A stretch of 64,000 bases of DNA from Actinoplanes flavus (GCF_017592555.1 NZ_JAGFNS010000028.1:62001-126000), one strand, 5' to 3'; positions 16,657 to 24,990 are shown, numbered from the stretch's first letter. Notes: a model not told the origin generated them from the sequence alone. Translations and numbers: made by a program.

Positions 16657-16699
16657 GTCAACCTACGTTGACACAACATTCCTGTCAACCGAGGTTGAC
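16657..16699 (-). promoter_or_regulatory. Promoter with twin GTCAAC-N4-GTTGAC operators
   Basis: On the minus strand, TTGACA (16683-16688) is separated by 17 bp from TAGGTT (16660-16665), and the ATG follows 6 nt later. Two perfect inverted repeats, GTCAACCTACGTTGAC (16657-16672) and GTCAACCGAGGTTGAC (16684-16699), lie exactly over the -10 and the -35. Their centres are 27 bp apart. Such placement indicates repression. Confidence 0.75.
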
Positions 16700-16716
16700 G
16701 CGGTCGGGTTCGGGAA

Positions 16717-16830
<114 letters not shown>

Positions 16831-16878
16831 CCCCTCGGGGCCGGCCTCTCCGCGTGGTTCTTCTCGGTCTGGTGTGGG

Positions 16879-17634
16879 TCAGTCCCAGGCGGGCAGGCTG
16901 CCCAGGGAGACGGTCAGCTCGACCGGGTGGTGCACCGGCGCCGCCACCGTGAACCGGGCGCCGAACGGGTCCCGCAGCTCGGCGAAGGCGGTCAGCCCGG
17001 CCTCCGACGGCTCGGTGATGACCGCGCCGCCCAGCGTCTCGCACCGATCGGCCGCGACCCGGATGTCCTCCACCTGGAAGGCGGCACGCCACCAGGCGCC
17101 GCGGTAACCGGGCGCGAGGCCGGCGACGGCGTCGTGAGCCTGGTTGAGCCACTCGCCCGAGCCGAACTCGTGGCGCAGCAGCCAGCCGAACGCGAAGCCG
17201 TAGAACCGGGCCGCGGCGTCCGGGTCGTCAGTGATCAGTTCCGGCCACGACATGGTGCCGGGCTCGCCGCCGGCCTGCGCGCCGGCGAAGTCGTGACCCT
17301 GCCAGAGGCCGATGATCGCGCCGGACGGGTCGGCGACGATCGCGCGCCGGCCGCCGTGCGCCTCGGCCGGCGGGCTCACGCAGTACCCGCCGGAGAGGTC
17401 GACCTGCTCCAGCGTCTCTTCGAGGTCCGGGGTGCTGAGGTGGGTCAGCCATCCGTCCGGACGGTCGTGCCGGCTCCGGGTGAGGCCGGCGACCGCACGC
17501 CCCCCGAGCTTGAACCGATCACCCGCAGACTCCCAGCCGAACAACTCTGCGTAGAACTGTGCCGCGCGTGCGGGGTCCGCACTCGCCAGCTCCACCCAGC
17601 AAGGTGTCAAGGGTGCATAACCTCTGATCCGCAT
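16879..17634 (-). CDS. VOC-superfamily (glyoxalase/bleomycin-resistance fold) protein
   Basis: About 251 residues made of two VOC modules in tandem. The first is PCWVELASADPARAAQFYAELFGW...GRRAIVADPSGAIIGLWQ; the second is MSWPELITDDPDAAARFYGFAFGW...AFAELRDPFGARFTVAAP. This double arrangement is common in actinobacterial VOC proteins of unknown substrate. The start MRIRGYAPLTPCW is favoured by GGAG six bases upstream; an ATG at 17646 with GGGGA is an alternative, and the longest frame (17715) adds non-homologous sequence. The upstream region is AT-rich with inverted repeats. Confidence 0.8.
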   Translation of the reverse strand: MRIRGYAPLTPCWVELASADPARAAQFYAELFGWESAGDRFKLGGRAVAGLTRSRHDRPDGWLTHLSTPDLEETLEQVDLSGGYCVSPPAEAHGGRRAIVADPSGAIIGLWQGHDFAGAQAGGEPGTMSWPELITDDPDAAARFYGFAFGWLLRHEFGSGEWLNQAHDAVAGLAPGYRGAWWRAAFQVEDIRVAADRCETLGGAVITEPSEAGLTAFAELRDPFGARFTVAAPVHHPVELTVSLGSLPAWD

Positions 17635-17721
17635 GAGCCGCTCCATGGTGGACATCCCCAGTTGCTTCAGCACTCTACGGCACTGATAACGCTTCGTCAC
17701 CACCAGCCGGTTCATTGTCCG

Positions 17722-17746
17722 GTTTAGAACAGTATTAAACTACTGT
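17722..17746. promoter_or_regulatory. AT-rich inverted repeats upstream of VOC gene
   Basis: ACAGTA-TTAAAC-TACTGT (17729-17746) is a perfect 6-bp dyad. It overlaps GTTTA-N9-TAAAC (17722-17740). Low GC content in an otherwise GC-rich region and the position about 90-110 bp upstream of the VOC start suggest a promoter/operator. The regulator is unknown. Confidence 0.4.
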
Positions 17747-17985
17747 ACGTAAGCGCCTGAGTGATCCAGGTGACGCCCGTCCAGGGCTGCCGCCACGCCG
17801 TGCAGCAGCGCGGACGCGATGGCGGCCGCTGCGGCCGTCGCCCGGACGAGATCCCCCGGCCGGGGAATCGTCACGAGTCGCTGCATACGCTAGGTAATAA
17901 GACGTGGCGCGGCCACGGATACCGAACGTGGCGATCACGCAGTGTTCCACCCCGGTCCGGGAACCGGCCACATCGGACGGTGGGG

Positions 17986-20145
17986 TCAGGTCCGTGCTTT
18001 GCCCGCCAAGAGCATCTCGAACCACACCGTCGATCCGCGCACCGTCGGGTCGGTGCCCCACGAATCGCTCAGCTCCTCGATCAGGCCCAGCCCGCGGCCC
18101 CGGCTGGCCAGGGTGTCGGCCCGGGCCCGGATCACACTGCCCCGGGTGCCGGTGTCGGCCACCGACACCAGCAGACGTTCCGCGTTCAGGTCGATGTGCA
18201 CCTGGGCCGGCGTGCCCGCGTGCAGCAGCGCGTTGGTGGTCAGCTCGCTGGTGCAGAGGATCGCCGCGCCGATCACCTGCTCCGGCACACCCCACTCCCG
18301 CAGCCGGGTCGTCATCCACTGACGGACCCGGCTCGGCCCGGTCGGCTCCGCCGCCACCTGCATGGTCGCGGACCGGCTCAGCGCCAGCGCGTGCTCCACG
18401 GCGAGCACCGCCACGTCGTCGTCGGTGGTGCCCTCGACAGCCGCGGTGGCCAGCGAGCACATGTTCCTCGGATCACCGCTCGGGGACGCCGCCGCGGCGG
18501 CGACCAGCGCGTCCAACCCGTCGTTGAGCGGACGACCGCGCCGCTCCACCACGCCGTCGCTGAACAGCAGGATCGTGTCGCCCGGCTCCAGCCGCAGGGT
18601 CCCGGTCTGCCAGCGGCCGCCCAGGCCCAGCGGCGCGCCCGGCGGCACCTTCACCAGCTCGGCCGTGGCCGGCTCGCCACCCTGCCCGGCCCGGCGCAGC
18701 ACCGGCGGCGGGTGGCCCGCGCTGGCCAGCGTGACCGAACCGTCCGCCGGGTCCAGCACCCCGTAGACGATGGTCACGAAGATCTCCTCGTTGCGCGACT
18801 CGGCGCCCAGCGAGCCGACCAGCCGGTCCAGCCCGGCCAGCACGCTCGGCGGCGCCGGGTCGGTCAGCGCCAGCGCCCGCAGTGCCGCCCGGACCTGGCC
18901 CATCACCGCGGCCGCCCGCACGTCGTGCCCGGCCACGTCGCCCAGCACCATGGCGAGCCGGCCGTCGGCCAGGTGGAACGCGTCGTAGAAGTCACCGCCG
19001 GCCGCGTTGCCGTCGACGCCCACGTCATATCGTGCGGCGATCCGGAACATGTCCAGCTCGGGCAGATGCTCGGGAAGCATGCTGCGCTGCAACAACTGCG
19101 CGGTCCCGTGTTGCGCCTCGAAACGGCGGGCGCGCTCCGCCGCCTGTGCCACCAGCTCGGCCGCGGCCTTCAACAGCGCCCGCTCGGCGGGCAGCCAGAC
19201 ATGCGCCCGGCGGAAACCGACGGTCAGCGCGCCACGCAGCGACGGCGTCCGCAGGGGGAGGGCGGCCAGCGCGCGGACCCGCCGCTCGTGGCGATCGGTC
19301 GCCACCGCGTTCAGCGGCTCGCCGTCGGCCACGAACGTCGCCCGGCCGCTCTCCGCCGCCGCCACCGCCGGGGCCGCCGGGTCGGCGCTCACGCGCCGCC
19401 ACACCGGCGGGAGCCGCTCGTCCGCCTCGTCCAGCATCTCGCCGCGGATCCGGCGGACATATCGGTACGCCAGGCCGTCGTCCACCGCCAGCACGCAGTG
19501 GTCCAGGTCGAAGGAATCCATCGCGTACGCCAGGACGACGCGTGTCACGTCGTCGATGGTGAGCGCCCCGGCCAGCCGGGCGGTCAGCTCACCCAGACTC
19601 TGCAACCGGTGGATGACGTGCGTGGTCTCGGCCGCCACGGTCAGCACCCCGGCCACCGCGCCCCGCGACGAGCGGATCACCGAATGGCCCCGGGTGTAGA
19701 AGGCCGGCTCGGTGTGGCCCGGAGCGAACTGCACCTGGCTCTCCGGCTCCAGGATGGCCCGCCCGGTGCGGTGCACCTGCTGGATCACGTCGCCCAGGCC
19801 GGGCTGATCCCAGGCCGGGCCGAACGCCCGCGCCGCCGGAAGGCCCAGCGCCGCGGGGTGGAGGGCGTCGAGGACCTCGGCATACGCGTCGTTGTAGAGG
19901 ACCAGGAAGTCGTCGCCGACGGTCAGCAGCATCGGCACCGGGGAGGCGAGCATCAGCTCGACCGCGGCGCGGACCGCCGGATCCCAGCGGGTGATCGGGC
20001 CCAGCGACGTGCCGGACCAGTCGAAGGCGTGCACCAGCGTCGCGCAGCCCAGGCCGGTGTGCTGTGTGCCGGCCGCCTGCGCGGGCAGTGTGGTGATCGG
20101 AGACGGGTGGAGACCCCCCGACCCGTACCCTCCCGAGCCGACCAT
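17986..20145 (-). CDS. SpoIIE-type PP2C phosphatase with PAS/GAF and anti-sigma kinase domain
   Basis: A 719-residue cytosolic signalling protein. A PAS-like domain (about 55-190, VGDDFLVLYNDAYAEVL) is followed by a GAF-like domain (about 205-345), a SpoIIE/RsbU phosphatase domain (about 365-585, with AAGGDFYDAFHLADGR, GDVAGHD and LLFSDGVVERRG) and a C-terminal RsbW-like HATPase (about 600-715, ELTTNALLHAGTPAQV, DTGTRGSV, GRGLGLIEELSDSWG). Such proteins set the phosphorylation of anti-sigma-factor antagonists, and here phosphatase and kinase reside on one chain. TAGGCT lies 6 nt before the ATG, suggesting a leaderless message. Confidence 0.92.
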   Translation of the reverse strand: MVGSGGYGSGGLHPSPITTLPAQAAGTQHTGLGCATLVHAFDWSGTSLGPITRWDPAVRAAVELMLASPVPMLLTVGDDFLVLYNDAYAEVLDALHPAALGLPAARAFGPAWDQPGLGDVIQQVHRTGRAILEPESQVQFAPGHTEPAFYTRGHSVIRSSRGAVAGVLTVAAETTHVIHRLQSLGELTARLAGALTIDDVTRVVLAYAMDSFDLDHCVLAVDDGLAYRYVRRIRGEMLDEADERLPPVWRRVSADPAAPAVAAAESGRATFVADGEPLNAVATDRHERRVRALAALPLRTPSLRGALTVGFRRAHVWLPAERALLKAAAELVAQAAERARRFEAQHGTAQLLQRSMLPEHLPELDMFRIAARYDVGVDGNAAGGDFYDAFHLADGRLAMVLGDVAGHDVRAAAVMGQVRAALRALALTDPAPPSVLAGLDRLVGSLGAESRNEEIFVTIVYGVLDPADGSVTLASAGHPPPVLRRAGQGGEPATAELVKVPPGAPLGLGGRWQTGTLRLEPGDTILLFSDGVVERRGRPLNDGLDALVAAAAASPSGDPRNMCSLATAAVEGTTDDDVAVLAVEHALALSRSATMQVAAEPTGPSRVRQWMTTRLREWGVPEQVIGAAILCTSELTTNALLHAGTPAQVHIDLNAERLLVSVADTGTRGSVIRARADTLASRGRGLGLIEELSDSWGTDPTVRGSTVWFEMLLAGKART

Positions 20146-20322
20146 GCGGAAAGCCTATCCCGACTGGTCCGTTTGTACGATGCCCCACCGGCCGTCCGTC
20201 CGGTTATTGACCGTTCTCCGGTATCGTCCGCGAACAGTGCCGACGGCGTCCCACGCTCGGCGTCACCTACCGTCACCAGGTCATCGGCGATTTGATCTTG
20301 GTCAACGGAACGGTCGTTCACC

Positions 20323-20337
20323 TATAGTCGCCGCGTG
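20323..20337 (+). promoter_or_regulatory. Leaderless promoter, TATAGT
   Basis: TATAGT at 20323-20328 is the best -10 in the neighbourhood. Six bases separate it from the GTG at 20335, which would place the transcription start on the start codon. A weak TTGGTC (20298-20303) lies 19 bp upstream. Confidence 0.55.
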
Positions 20338-20877
20338 ATCGAGCCACCCCGCGGTGTGATGCGCGACATCGCCGACCAGCAGCAGACGGATCCCGCGAAC
20401 GATCACACCGGTCACACCTACCCCGACCTCATGGGCCAGCGGTACGACGCCCTCGCGGCGTGGTCCGAGTCGGCGGAGACGATGACGATGGCCGCGGTCC
20501 GGGCGGAACCGTCCCCGGCGTACGCCCCCGGGCTGGAAACGGGCCGTGGGCCCTCGCGCCGGGCGCGCGTCGCCGTGCTGGCCACCGCCGGCGTCGCGGT
20601 GCTGGCCGCCGCCGCGACCGTGACGACCTGGGGCGGAGATGAGCCGGAGGAGCCCGTCGCTCCGGTCGCCGCCCCGAAGCCGGTCGAGTCCGCGGTCGCG
20701 ACGGTGACCGTCACCAGCGGCGCCGTCACCGCCGGCCAGTCCGGGAGCACCGTCACCTTCCGGCCCTCCGGGTCCACGGTGCCCGCCTCCGGCTCGATCT
20801 CGTTCAGCTTCGCGCTGGCGCCCGTGCCCACCGAGCCGCCCACCGGCTGCGCCCTCGACGGGCGACCCTGCTCCTGA
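20335..20877 (+). CDS. Single-span membrane protein, unknown function
   Basis: A 180-residue protein. A polar N-terminal cytoplasmic part of about 75 residues ends in basic SRRARVAV. One transmembrane helix (VAVLATAGVAVLAAAATVTTW) follows, then an acidic-Pro segment and a Thr/Val/Ser-rich extracytoplasmic tail (SAVATVTVTSGAVTAG) ending in a Cys pair (GCALDGRPCS) that could form a disulfide. There is no recognised domain. GTG start with TATAGT 6 nt upstream. The topology resembles membrane anchors of regulatory or cell-wall-facing proteins. Confidence 0.7.
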   Translation: MIEPPRGVMRDIADQQQTDPANDHTGHTYPDLMGQRYDALAAWSESAETMTMAAVRAEPSPAYAPGLETGRGPSRRARVAVLATAGVAVLAAAATVTTWGGDEPEEPVAPVAAPKPVESAVATVTVTSGAVTAGQSGSTVTFRPSGSTVPASGSISFSFALAPVPTEPPTGCALDGRPCS

Positions 20878-20985
20878 CTCTGCGTGTCCGCTCGGGTACC
20901 GATTGTCGGAGGCGCGTGGTATCCCGGAGTCCTACGGTTCGTCGAGGACCCATCGCGGCCTCGGCGACGCTTGTCAGGAGGACGG

Positions 20986-22602
20986 ATGGCCGGTGACGGG
21001 CTGACTCGTGGCCTCAGCGAGATGTGGCGGTCGGTGGTGCTGTACCTGCCGTCGGTCGTGGTGTTCCTGGTGATCCTGGTCATCGGCTATCTGCTGGCCC
21101 GGCTCGCGCGGACGGTCACCGCCAAGACGTTGCGGCGGGCCGGATTCGACCGGGCCGTCCAGCGCGGTCCCGCCGGCCGGCTGCTGCGGCCCGGGGCGCC
21201 CAGCGCCACCGACGTCTGCGCGCGGCTCGCCTTCTTCGTGGTGCTGCTGTTCGCCCTGCAACTCGCGTTCGGCGTCTTCGGTCCCAACCCGGCCAGCGAC
21301 CTGATCAACGCCTTGCTCGGCTGGCTGCCACAGGTGTTCGTCGGGATCGTCATCGTGGTGGTCACCGCCGCGATCGCCGGCGCCGCCCACGACCTGATCC
21401 TGGCCGTGCTCGGCGGGCTCGGCTACGCCCGGGTGCTCGCCAAGGCGGTGGCCGCGGTGATCGTCACGCTCGGTGTGATCGCCGGCCTCGACCAGGTCGG
21501 GATCGCCACCTCGGTCACCCGTCCGCTGCTGGTCACCATCCTCGCCACGGTCGCCGGGGTGATCATCGTGGGGGTCGGCGGCGGGCTGATCCGGCCGATG
21601 CAGCAGCGGTGGGAGGGTTGGCTCGACCGGGCGGCGGCGGAATCGGCGGCGATCCGGGAGCAGGCCCGCGCCTACGCCGAGGAACGCGCCCGCCAGTCCG
21701 CCGCGAAGCCGTCCACCAGTGAAGAGCCGCCACCTCCGGCCGCGCCTTCTCCCGAGGCCTCACCCGGTCCCGAGGCGCCGGCCGCTCCGCTCGTCGTCGC
21801 GGACGATCGTTCGTCGCCGCCCGCCGCCGACCACACCCGGCCGGCCGAGGTCCGAGCCGATACCGACGCGCGAGGCGGTCCCCGCGAGCCGTGGAAGCCC
21901 GCCGAGGAATTGCGTGACGGCCACTTTCCGGCACCGGCTCACGGAAACGCGGATGCCTCGGGGCAGGCGTATTCCAGTGGTGGCGGCGTGGCCCGGTCCG
22001 CGGATCCGGGCCATGGCAGCGGGAACCGGGATCTTCCGGACGACGCCGAGGAACTGGCCTGGGAAGCCCGATGGGCCGAGGAGGAGCGGCGGAGCCGCGA
22101 GCAGGACGGTGACGAGACGCAGGTGATCATCGCTTCGCCGGCCGGCTCCAGCGACGGCGAACGCACCACCGACCTGCATCCCGAAGAACGCACCACCGAC
22201 CTGTACGCCGACGAGCGCACCACCGACCTGCACGCCGACGAGCCCACCACGGCCCTGGACACGGTGCTCCTGTCCAGCGACGGGGCGGAGACCACGCTCC
22301 TCACCCCCGGCGTCCGCCCGGCGCGGTCTCCGGCCCCGGCCGACAATTCCGGCTCGGAGCCCACCACGGTCCTGACCGCCGGTCCCTCCACGGATGAGGT
22401 GACGGTGATCCGGAGCCCGGGCACCGAGTCCGGCTTGCAGATAGTCGACGACTCGGGGGAGGAGCGGACCCAGGTGGTGCCGCTCCCGCCGTCCCGGAGC
22501 GAGCCGGAGCGACAGCCGGGTGAAGGGGGAGCCGACCGGGCGTCGCCGGCCGTCGCCACGACGCCCTCCCACGACGATGCCGCCGACCCGGACCGCACCT
22601 GA
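20986..22602 (+). CDS. Mechanosensitive-channel-like membrane protein with repetitive Thr-rich tail
   Basis: A 538-residue protein. The first ~210 residues form about five hydrophobic helices (VVLYLPSVVVFLVILVIGYL, LAFFVVLLFALQLAFGVFG, VFVGIVIVVVTAAIAGA and two later), like the conserved TM-helix repeat proteins related to MscS channels, without a clear MscS beta domain. The remaining ~320 residues are cytoplasmic-looking, Pro/Glu/Thr-rich and disordered. About nine E/D-x-T-[TQ]-x-[VIL]-like elements (DETQVI, ERTTDL three times, EPTTAL, AETTLL, EPTTVL, ERTQVV) resemble Ser/Thr-kinase and FHA-binding threonine motifs. AGGAGG 5 bases before ATG fixes the start. Confidence 0.78.
   Translation: MAGDGLTRGLSEMWRSVVLYLPSVVVFLVILVIGYLLARLARTVTAKTLRRAGFDRAVQRGPAGRLLRPGAPSATDVCARLAFFVVLLFALQLAFGVFGPNPASDLINALLGWLPQVFVGIVIVVVTAAIAGAAHDLILAVLGGLGYARVLAKAVAAVIVTLGVIAGLDQVGIATSVTRPLLVTILATVAGVIIVGVGGGLIRPMQQRWEGWLDRAAAESAAIREQARAYAEERARQSAAKPSTSEEPPPPAAPSPEASPGPEAPAAPLVVADDRSSPPAADHTRPAEVRADTDARGGPREPWKPAEELRDGHFPAPAHGNADASGQAYSSGGGVARSADPGHGSGNRDLPDDAEELAWEARWAEEERRSREQDGDETQVIIASPAGSSDGERTTDLHPEERTTDLYADERTTDLHADEPTTALDTVLLSSDGAETTLLTPGVRPARSPAPADNSGSEPTTVLTAGPSTDEVTVIRSPGTESGLQIVDDSGEERTQVVPLPPSRSEPERQPGEGGADRASPAVATTPSHDDAADPDRT
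22162..22257 (+). repeat. 27-bp tandem coding repeat, about 3.5 units
   Basis: Units begin at 22162, 22189, 22216 and 22243 (the last partial), each encoding (E)RTTDL(H/Y)xxE. Units 2 and 3 differ by one base, so expansion is recent or maintained. They lie inside the tail of the channel-like gene and keep the frame. Confidence 0.85.
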
Positions 22603-22607
22603 TGACG

Positions 22608-22641
22608 GAGGGCCGGCACCGGAAGTCCGGCGCCGGCCCTC
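22608..22641 (+). terminator. Strong hairpin after channel-like gene
   Basis: A perfect 10-bp stem GAGGGCCGGC / GCCGGCCCTC encloses an inner CCGG-AAGT-CCGG stem. It starts six bases after the stop codon. There is no T-run. Confidence 0.65.
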
Positions 22642-22726
22642 AGGGTCGGGTTTCACATGATGGACGGGGTGAGCCCGACCGAGGGACCCGAGCGCCGTCA
22701 GGCCGCCCGGGTCGGGTCGTGCGGCG

Positions 22727-23086
22727 TCAGGCGGTCCGGCCGGGCAGGGTCTGCGCCAGCGTGCAGACCGCGAGGAGGCGGCGGAGGACCCAGTCGTTCT
22801 CGGTCCAGTCGATGGCGCCGTCGGGGGCGAGCCAGCCGTGCTGGTAGGCGGCGTCGCGGACACCCTCGGCGTAGGCGGCGAGCAGGATCGCGGTGAGCGG
22901 GCGGTTGTCGGCGTCGAGGCTGTCCCGCACCCCGGCGGCGTGCTGGTCGATCACCGACATCAGGCCGGGGCTCTCCTGGGCCGCGGCGAGACCGCTGACC
23001 CCGACCGAGGCGTTGAGCTCGGCGAGCGAGGCGAGGGCGGAGCGCTGAGCAGCGCGGGCGGCGGCGTTGCTGAACAGGCCATTCAT
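22727..23086 (-). CDS. Small helical protein (DUF6401-like)
   Basis: A 119-residue soluble helical protein: SVGVSGLAAAQESPGLMSVIDQHAAGVRDSLD, RPLTAILLAAYAEGVRDAAYQHGW, WTENDWVLRRLLAVC. The pattern of an Asp-Gln-His-Ala-Ala-x-V-R-D stretch followed by A-x-Y-A-E-G-V resembles the actinobacterial DUF6401 family as I remember it; no biochemical role is known. TAACGT lies 8 nt before the ATG. Divergent from the next gene. Confidence 0.7.
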   Translation of the reverse strand: MNGLFSNAAARAAQRSALASLAELNASVGVSGLAAAQESPGLMSVIDQHAAGVRDSLDADNRPLTAILLAAYAEGVRDAAYQHGWLAPDGAIDWTENDWVLRRLLAVCTLAQTLPGRTA

Positions 23087-23204
23087 GAGACGAAACGTTA
23101 GGTAGCCCCGGGTGACCGACGGTTCGCTGCGAGTTGCGGGCAGGTTGAAGTTGAAACCGTGGGGAACTTGGCGGTACGTCGGCGCGCGGCGTGAGGGGGC
23201 AGCG

Positions 23205-23660
23205 GTGGGAACGCGAATCGGGGGCGACGGCCCGGACGAACGGCATCAGCGGCCGGAGGGTCTCGACGACGTGACCGTCGCGGCGCTCGGGAAGCTCAGT
23301 GAGGCGCTGGAGACGGTGGAGCGGGTGCGCGGCCACCTGTACTCGGCGCACCAGCTGACCGGTACGGCGGACTTCGCCCTGGACGCGGCGGTCTCACTGT
23401 TCATGCAGGCCGGGCACACCGAGATGGCGGAGCGGATCCAGCGGGAGCTGATCGGCCGCAACGTCATCCCGGGGCACTGGACGTTCCAGATCGTCGAGGA
23501 GTTCGACGACGGCTACTACGCCGAGTTCCGTGAGGTGGAACGCCAGGCCCGGGAGCGGTTCGCCGGTGGGCGGCGGCACCTCCACGAGGCGGAGCTGAAG
23601 GAGCGGCGGCGAACGCGGGGCAGGACCGGGCACGAGGCCCGGCCCGACTACTCAGGGTAG
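23205..23660 (+). CDS. Conserved actinobacterial hypothetical protein
   Basis: A 151-residue soluble protein: VGTRIGGDGPDERHQRPEGL, a helical middle (VERVRGHLYSAHQLTG, AVSLFMQAGHTEMAERIQREL), then IGRNVIPGHWTFQIVEEFDDGYY and a basic C-terminus. Close relatives are common in Streptomyces and Micromonosporaceae (recalled) without an assigned function. The GTG at 23205 is preceded by GAGGGGG and matches where the conserved sequence begins; the in-frame GTG at 23112 adds non-conserved residues. The 3' end overlaps the next gene by 13 bp. Confidence 0.8.
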   Translation: MGTRIGGDGPDERHQRPEGLDDVTVAALGKLSEALETVERVRGHLYSAHQLTGTADFALDAAVSLFMQAGHTEMAERIQRELIGRNVIPGHWTFQIVEEFDDGYYAEFREVERQARERFAGGRRHLHEAELKERRRTRGRTGHEARPDYSG

Positions 23661-23857
23661 TTGGCCGGCTCGGGGCGGCGGCGCTGGGCGTCGTCCGCGA
23701 TGATCACGGTGGCCACCAGCGCGGCCACCACGACGGCGAAGAACCAGGAAGCGTCGTCGATCAGCTTCGCGGCCAGGGGCGCCTGGAAAGCGGCGAGCAG
23801 AAAGCCCAGCCAGGCGAAGCGCCGCTGACGTTCGGAGAGGAATCCGGGAGATCGCAC
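23648..23857 (-). CDS. Small membrane protein with two helices
   Basis: About 69 residues. A basic start (RSPGFLSERQRRFAW) is followed by hydrophobic LGFLLAAFQAPLAAKLI and WFFAVVVAALVATVIIADD, then a charged tail. The long alternative start (GTG 23932) would run across the start of the divergent exported protein at 23922, so the internal GTG at 23857 is preferred, although no Shine-Dalgarno is evident for either. Function unknown. Confidence 0.55.
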   Translation of the reverse strand: MRSPGFLSERQRRFAWLGFLLAAFQAPLAAKLIDDASWFFAVVVAALVATVIIADDAQRRRPEPANYPE

Positions 23858-23921
23858 TCGGACAGTCTGGCTCGAAATGGACGCATCGCCGTCACCCGTT
23901 CGGCCGATTATGCGTTGTCCG

Positions 23922-24737
23922 ATGGTGCCCACCGTCTTGCGTCTTCGTCGCTCAATGGTCGTGGTCGCGGGTCTGATCGCGCTGGTCGGCGGGGGTTTGG
24001 CCGCCCTTCGTGAGGCGCCCGCCCCGGCGCCCGCGCCCGCTCGGCGGGTGGCGCCACGGCCGGGCGAAGCCCGGGTGGAGGTCGGGCCACTGCATCAGCG
24101 CACGGGAGCGCTTCTCACTCTGGGTGACGCCGCAAGCCGGGTACGGGTACGCTTCGCCGATCTCCCGGGTCTCCTCTACCGGATCAGCACCGCCCCGGAC
24201 TCCGGTGTCGCCCCGCGGGTGGTCCGGCGCGGCGGCCGGGTGGCGGTGACGCTGGAGGCCACCGGCCGGGACGGGCCGGACGAGGTGCGGATCGTGCTGA
24301 ACCGGGACGTCCGATGGGACATCCGCCTGGCCGGGGGTGCCGGCGAGCAGCATCTGAACCTGCGCGACGGCCGGGTGGAGCGGGTCTACCTGGGTTCCGC
24401 CGGGCTGACCGAGGTGTGGCTGCCGGAGCCGGTCGGCACCGTCCCGGTCGTGCTGGCCGGCGGGTCGGGGACGGCGATGCTGTCGGCGGGTGGCGGCGCG
24501 CCGTTCCGGGTGCGGTTCGACGAGGGCGCCGGGTCGGTGCGGACGCCGTGGACCGCGAACGACGGCACCCCGGCCGGAACCGTGCTGCGGGAGCCGGGTT
24601 TCCGCCGGTCCCGGGACCGCTACGCGATCCGGGCGGCCGGCGACGTGGGCACGCTGGTGGTCCGCCGGGACGGGGCCCCGGCGGCGCGGTCGGACGAGGC
24701 GGTGCGCTCACGGCGTACCGGGAATGGTTTTCAATGA
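23922..24737 (+). CDS. Exported or membrane-anchored protein, unknown function
   Basis: A 271-residue protein. A basic N-terminus (VLRLRRS) and hydrophobic MVVVAGLIALVGGGLAAL form an uncleaved signal anchor or signal peptide, followed by an Ala-Pro linker. The remainder is beta-rich with repeated short strands (RVRVRFADL, VEVGPLHQRTGALLTLGDA, HLNLRDGRVERVYLGSAGL, MLSAGGGAPFRVRF), like a DUF4097-type right-handed beta structure. No catalytic motif. The start is uncertain: GTG 23925 and an ATG at 23877 are in the same frame. The end overlaps the convergent small gene by 7 bp. Confidence 0.65.
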   Translation: MVPTVLRLRRSMVVVAGLIALVGGGLAALREAPAPAPAPARRVAPRPGEARVEVGPLHQRTGALLTLGDAASRVRVRFADLPGLLYRISTAPDSGVAPRVVRRGGRVAVTLEATGRDGPDEVRIVLNRDVRWDIRLAGGAGEQHLNLRDGRVERVYLGSAGLTEVWLPEPVGTVPVVLAGGSGTAMLSAGGGAPFRVRFDEGAGSVRTPWTANDGTPAGTVLREPGFRRSRDRYAIRAAGDVGTLVVRRDGAPAARSDEAVRSRRTGNGFQ

Positions 24738-24919
24738 GGTCCGGTGCGGCCGGTCGTGCTCGGACGCTGATCGGGTGAGGCCGGCTCCTGGCCGGTGTCG
24801 TTGTCGCTCGGGTCGTTCTGGCCGTCGGTGTCCCAGGTGGCCATCGCCCGGTTGAGTTCCTCGAGCGGAAGCCGCTCCTCGTCGCGCCACACGCCGTCGT
24901 CATCGCGGGAATCGGTCAT
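24731..24919 (-). CDS. Small acidic protein, hypothetical
   Basis: A 62-residue, strongly acidic and probably disordered protein: MTDSRDDDGVWRDEERLPLE, ELNRAMATWDTDGQ, then a Ser/Thr/Pro tail. The aromatic and acidic composition differs from the Arg/Gly/Pro-rich shadow frames nearby, supporting coding. It sits downstream of the SRPBCC gene beyond a hairpin. No function can be proposed. Confidence 0.45.
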   Translation of the reverse strand: MTDSRDDDGVWRDEERLPLEELNRAMATWDTDGQNDPSDNDTGQEPASPDQRPSTTGRTGPH

Positions 24920-24947
24920 ACCGCACGGTTACCCGAAGCCGGGAACG

Positions 24948-24976
24948 GGAAACGGCCGCCCGGGGGCGGCCGTTCC
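24948..24976 (-). terminator. Hairpin after SRPBCC gene
   Basis: GGAA(A)CGGCCGCC pairs with GGCGGCCGTTCC with one bulged base and a 4-base loop. It starts about 15 bases after the SRPBCC stop on the minus strand. Confidence 0.55.
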
Positions 24977-24990
24977 GAGAGGAGGGGAGA

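Noticed and set aside
17761..20295. 844-codon open frame on the plus strand opposite the SpoIIE-type gene
   Set aside because: Composition is Arg/Gly/Pro/His-rich and repetitive, an expected shadow of a GC-rich gene; the minus-strand product has four coherent domains.
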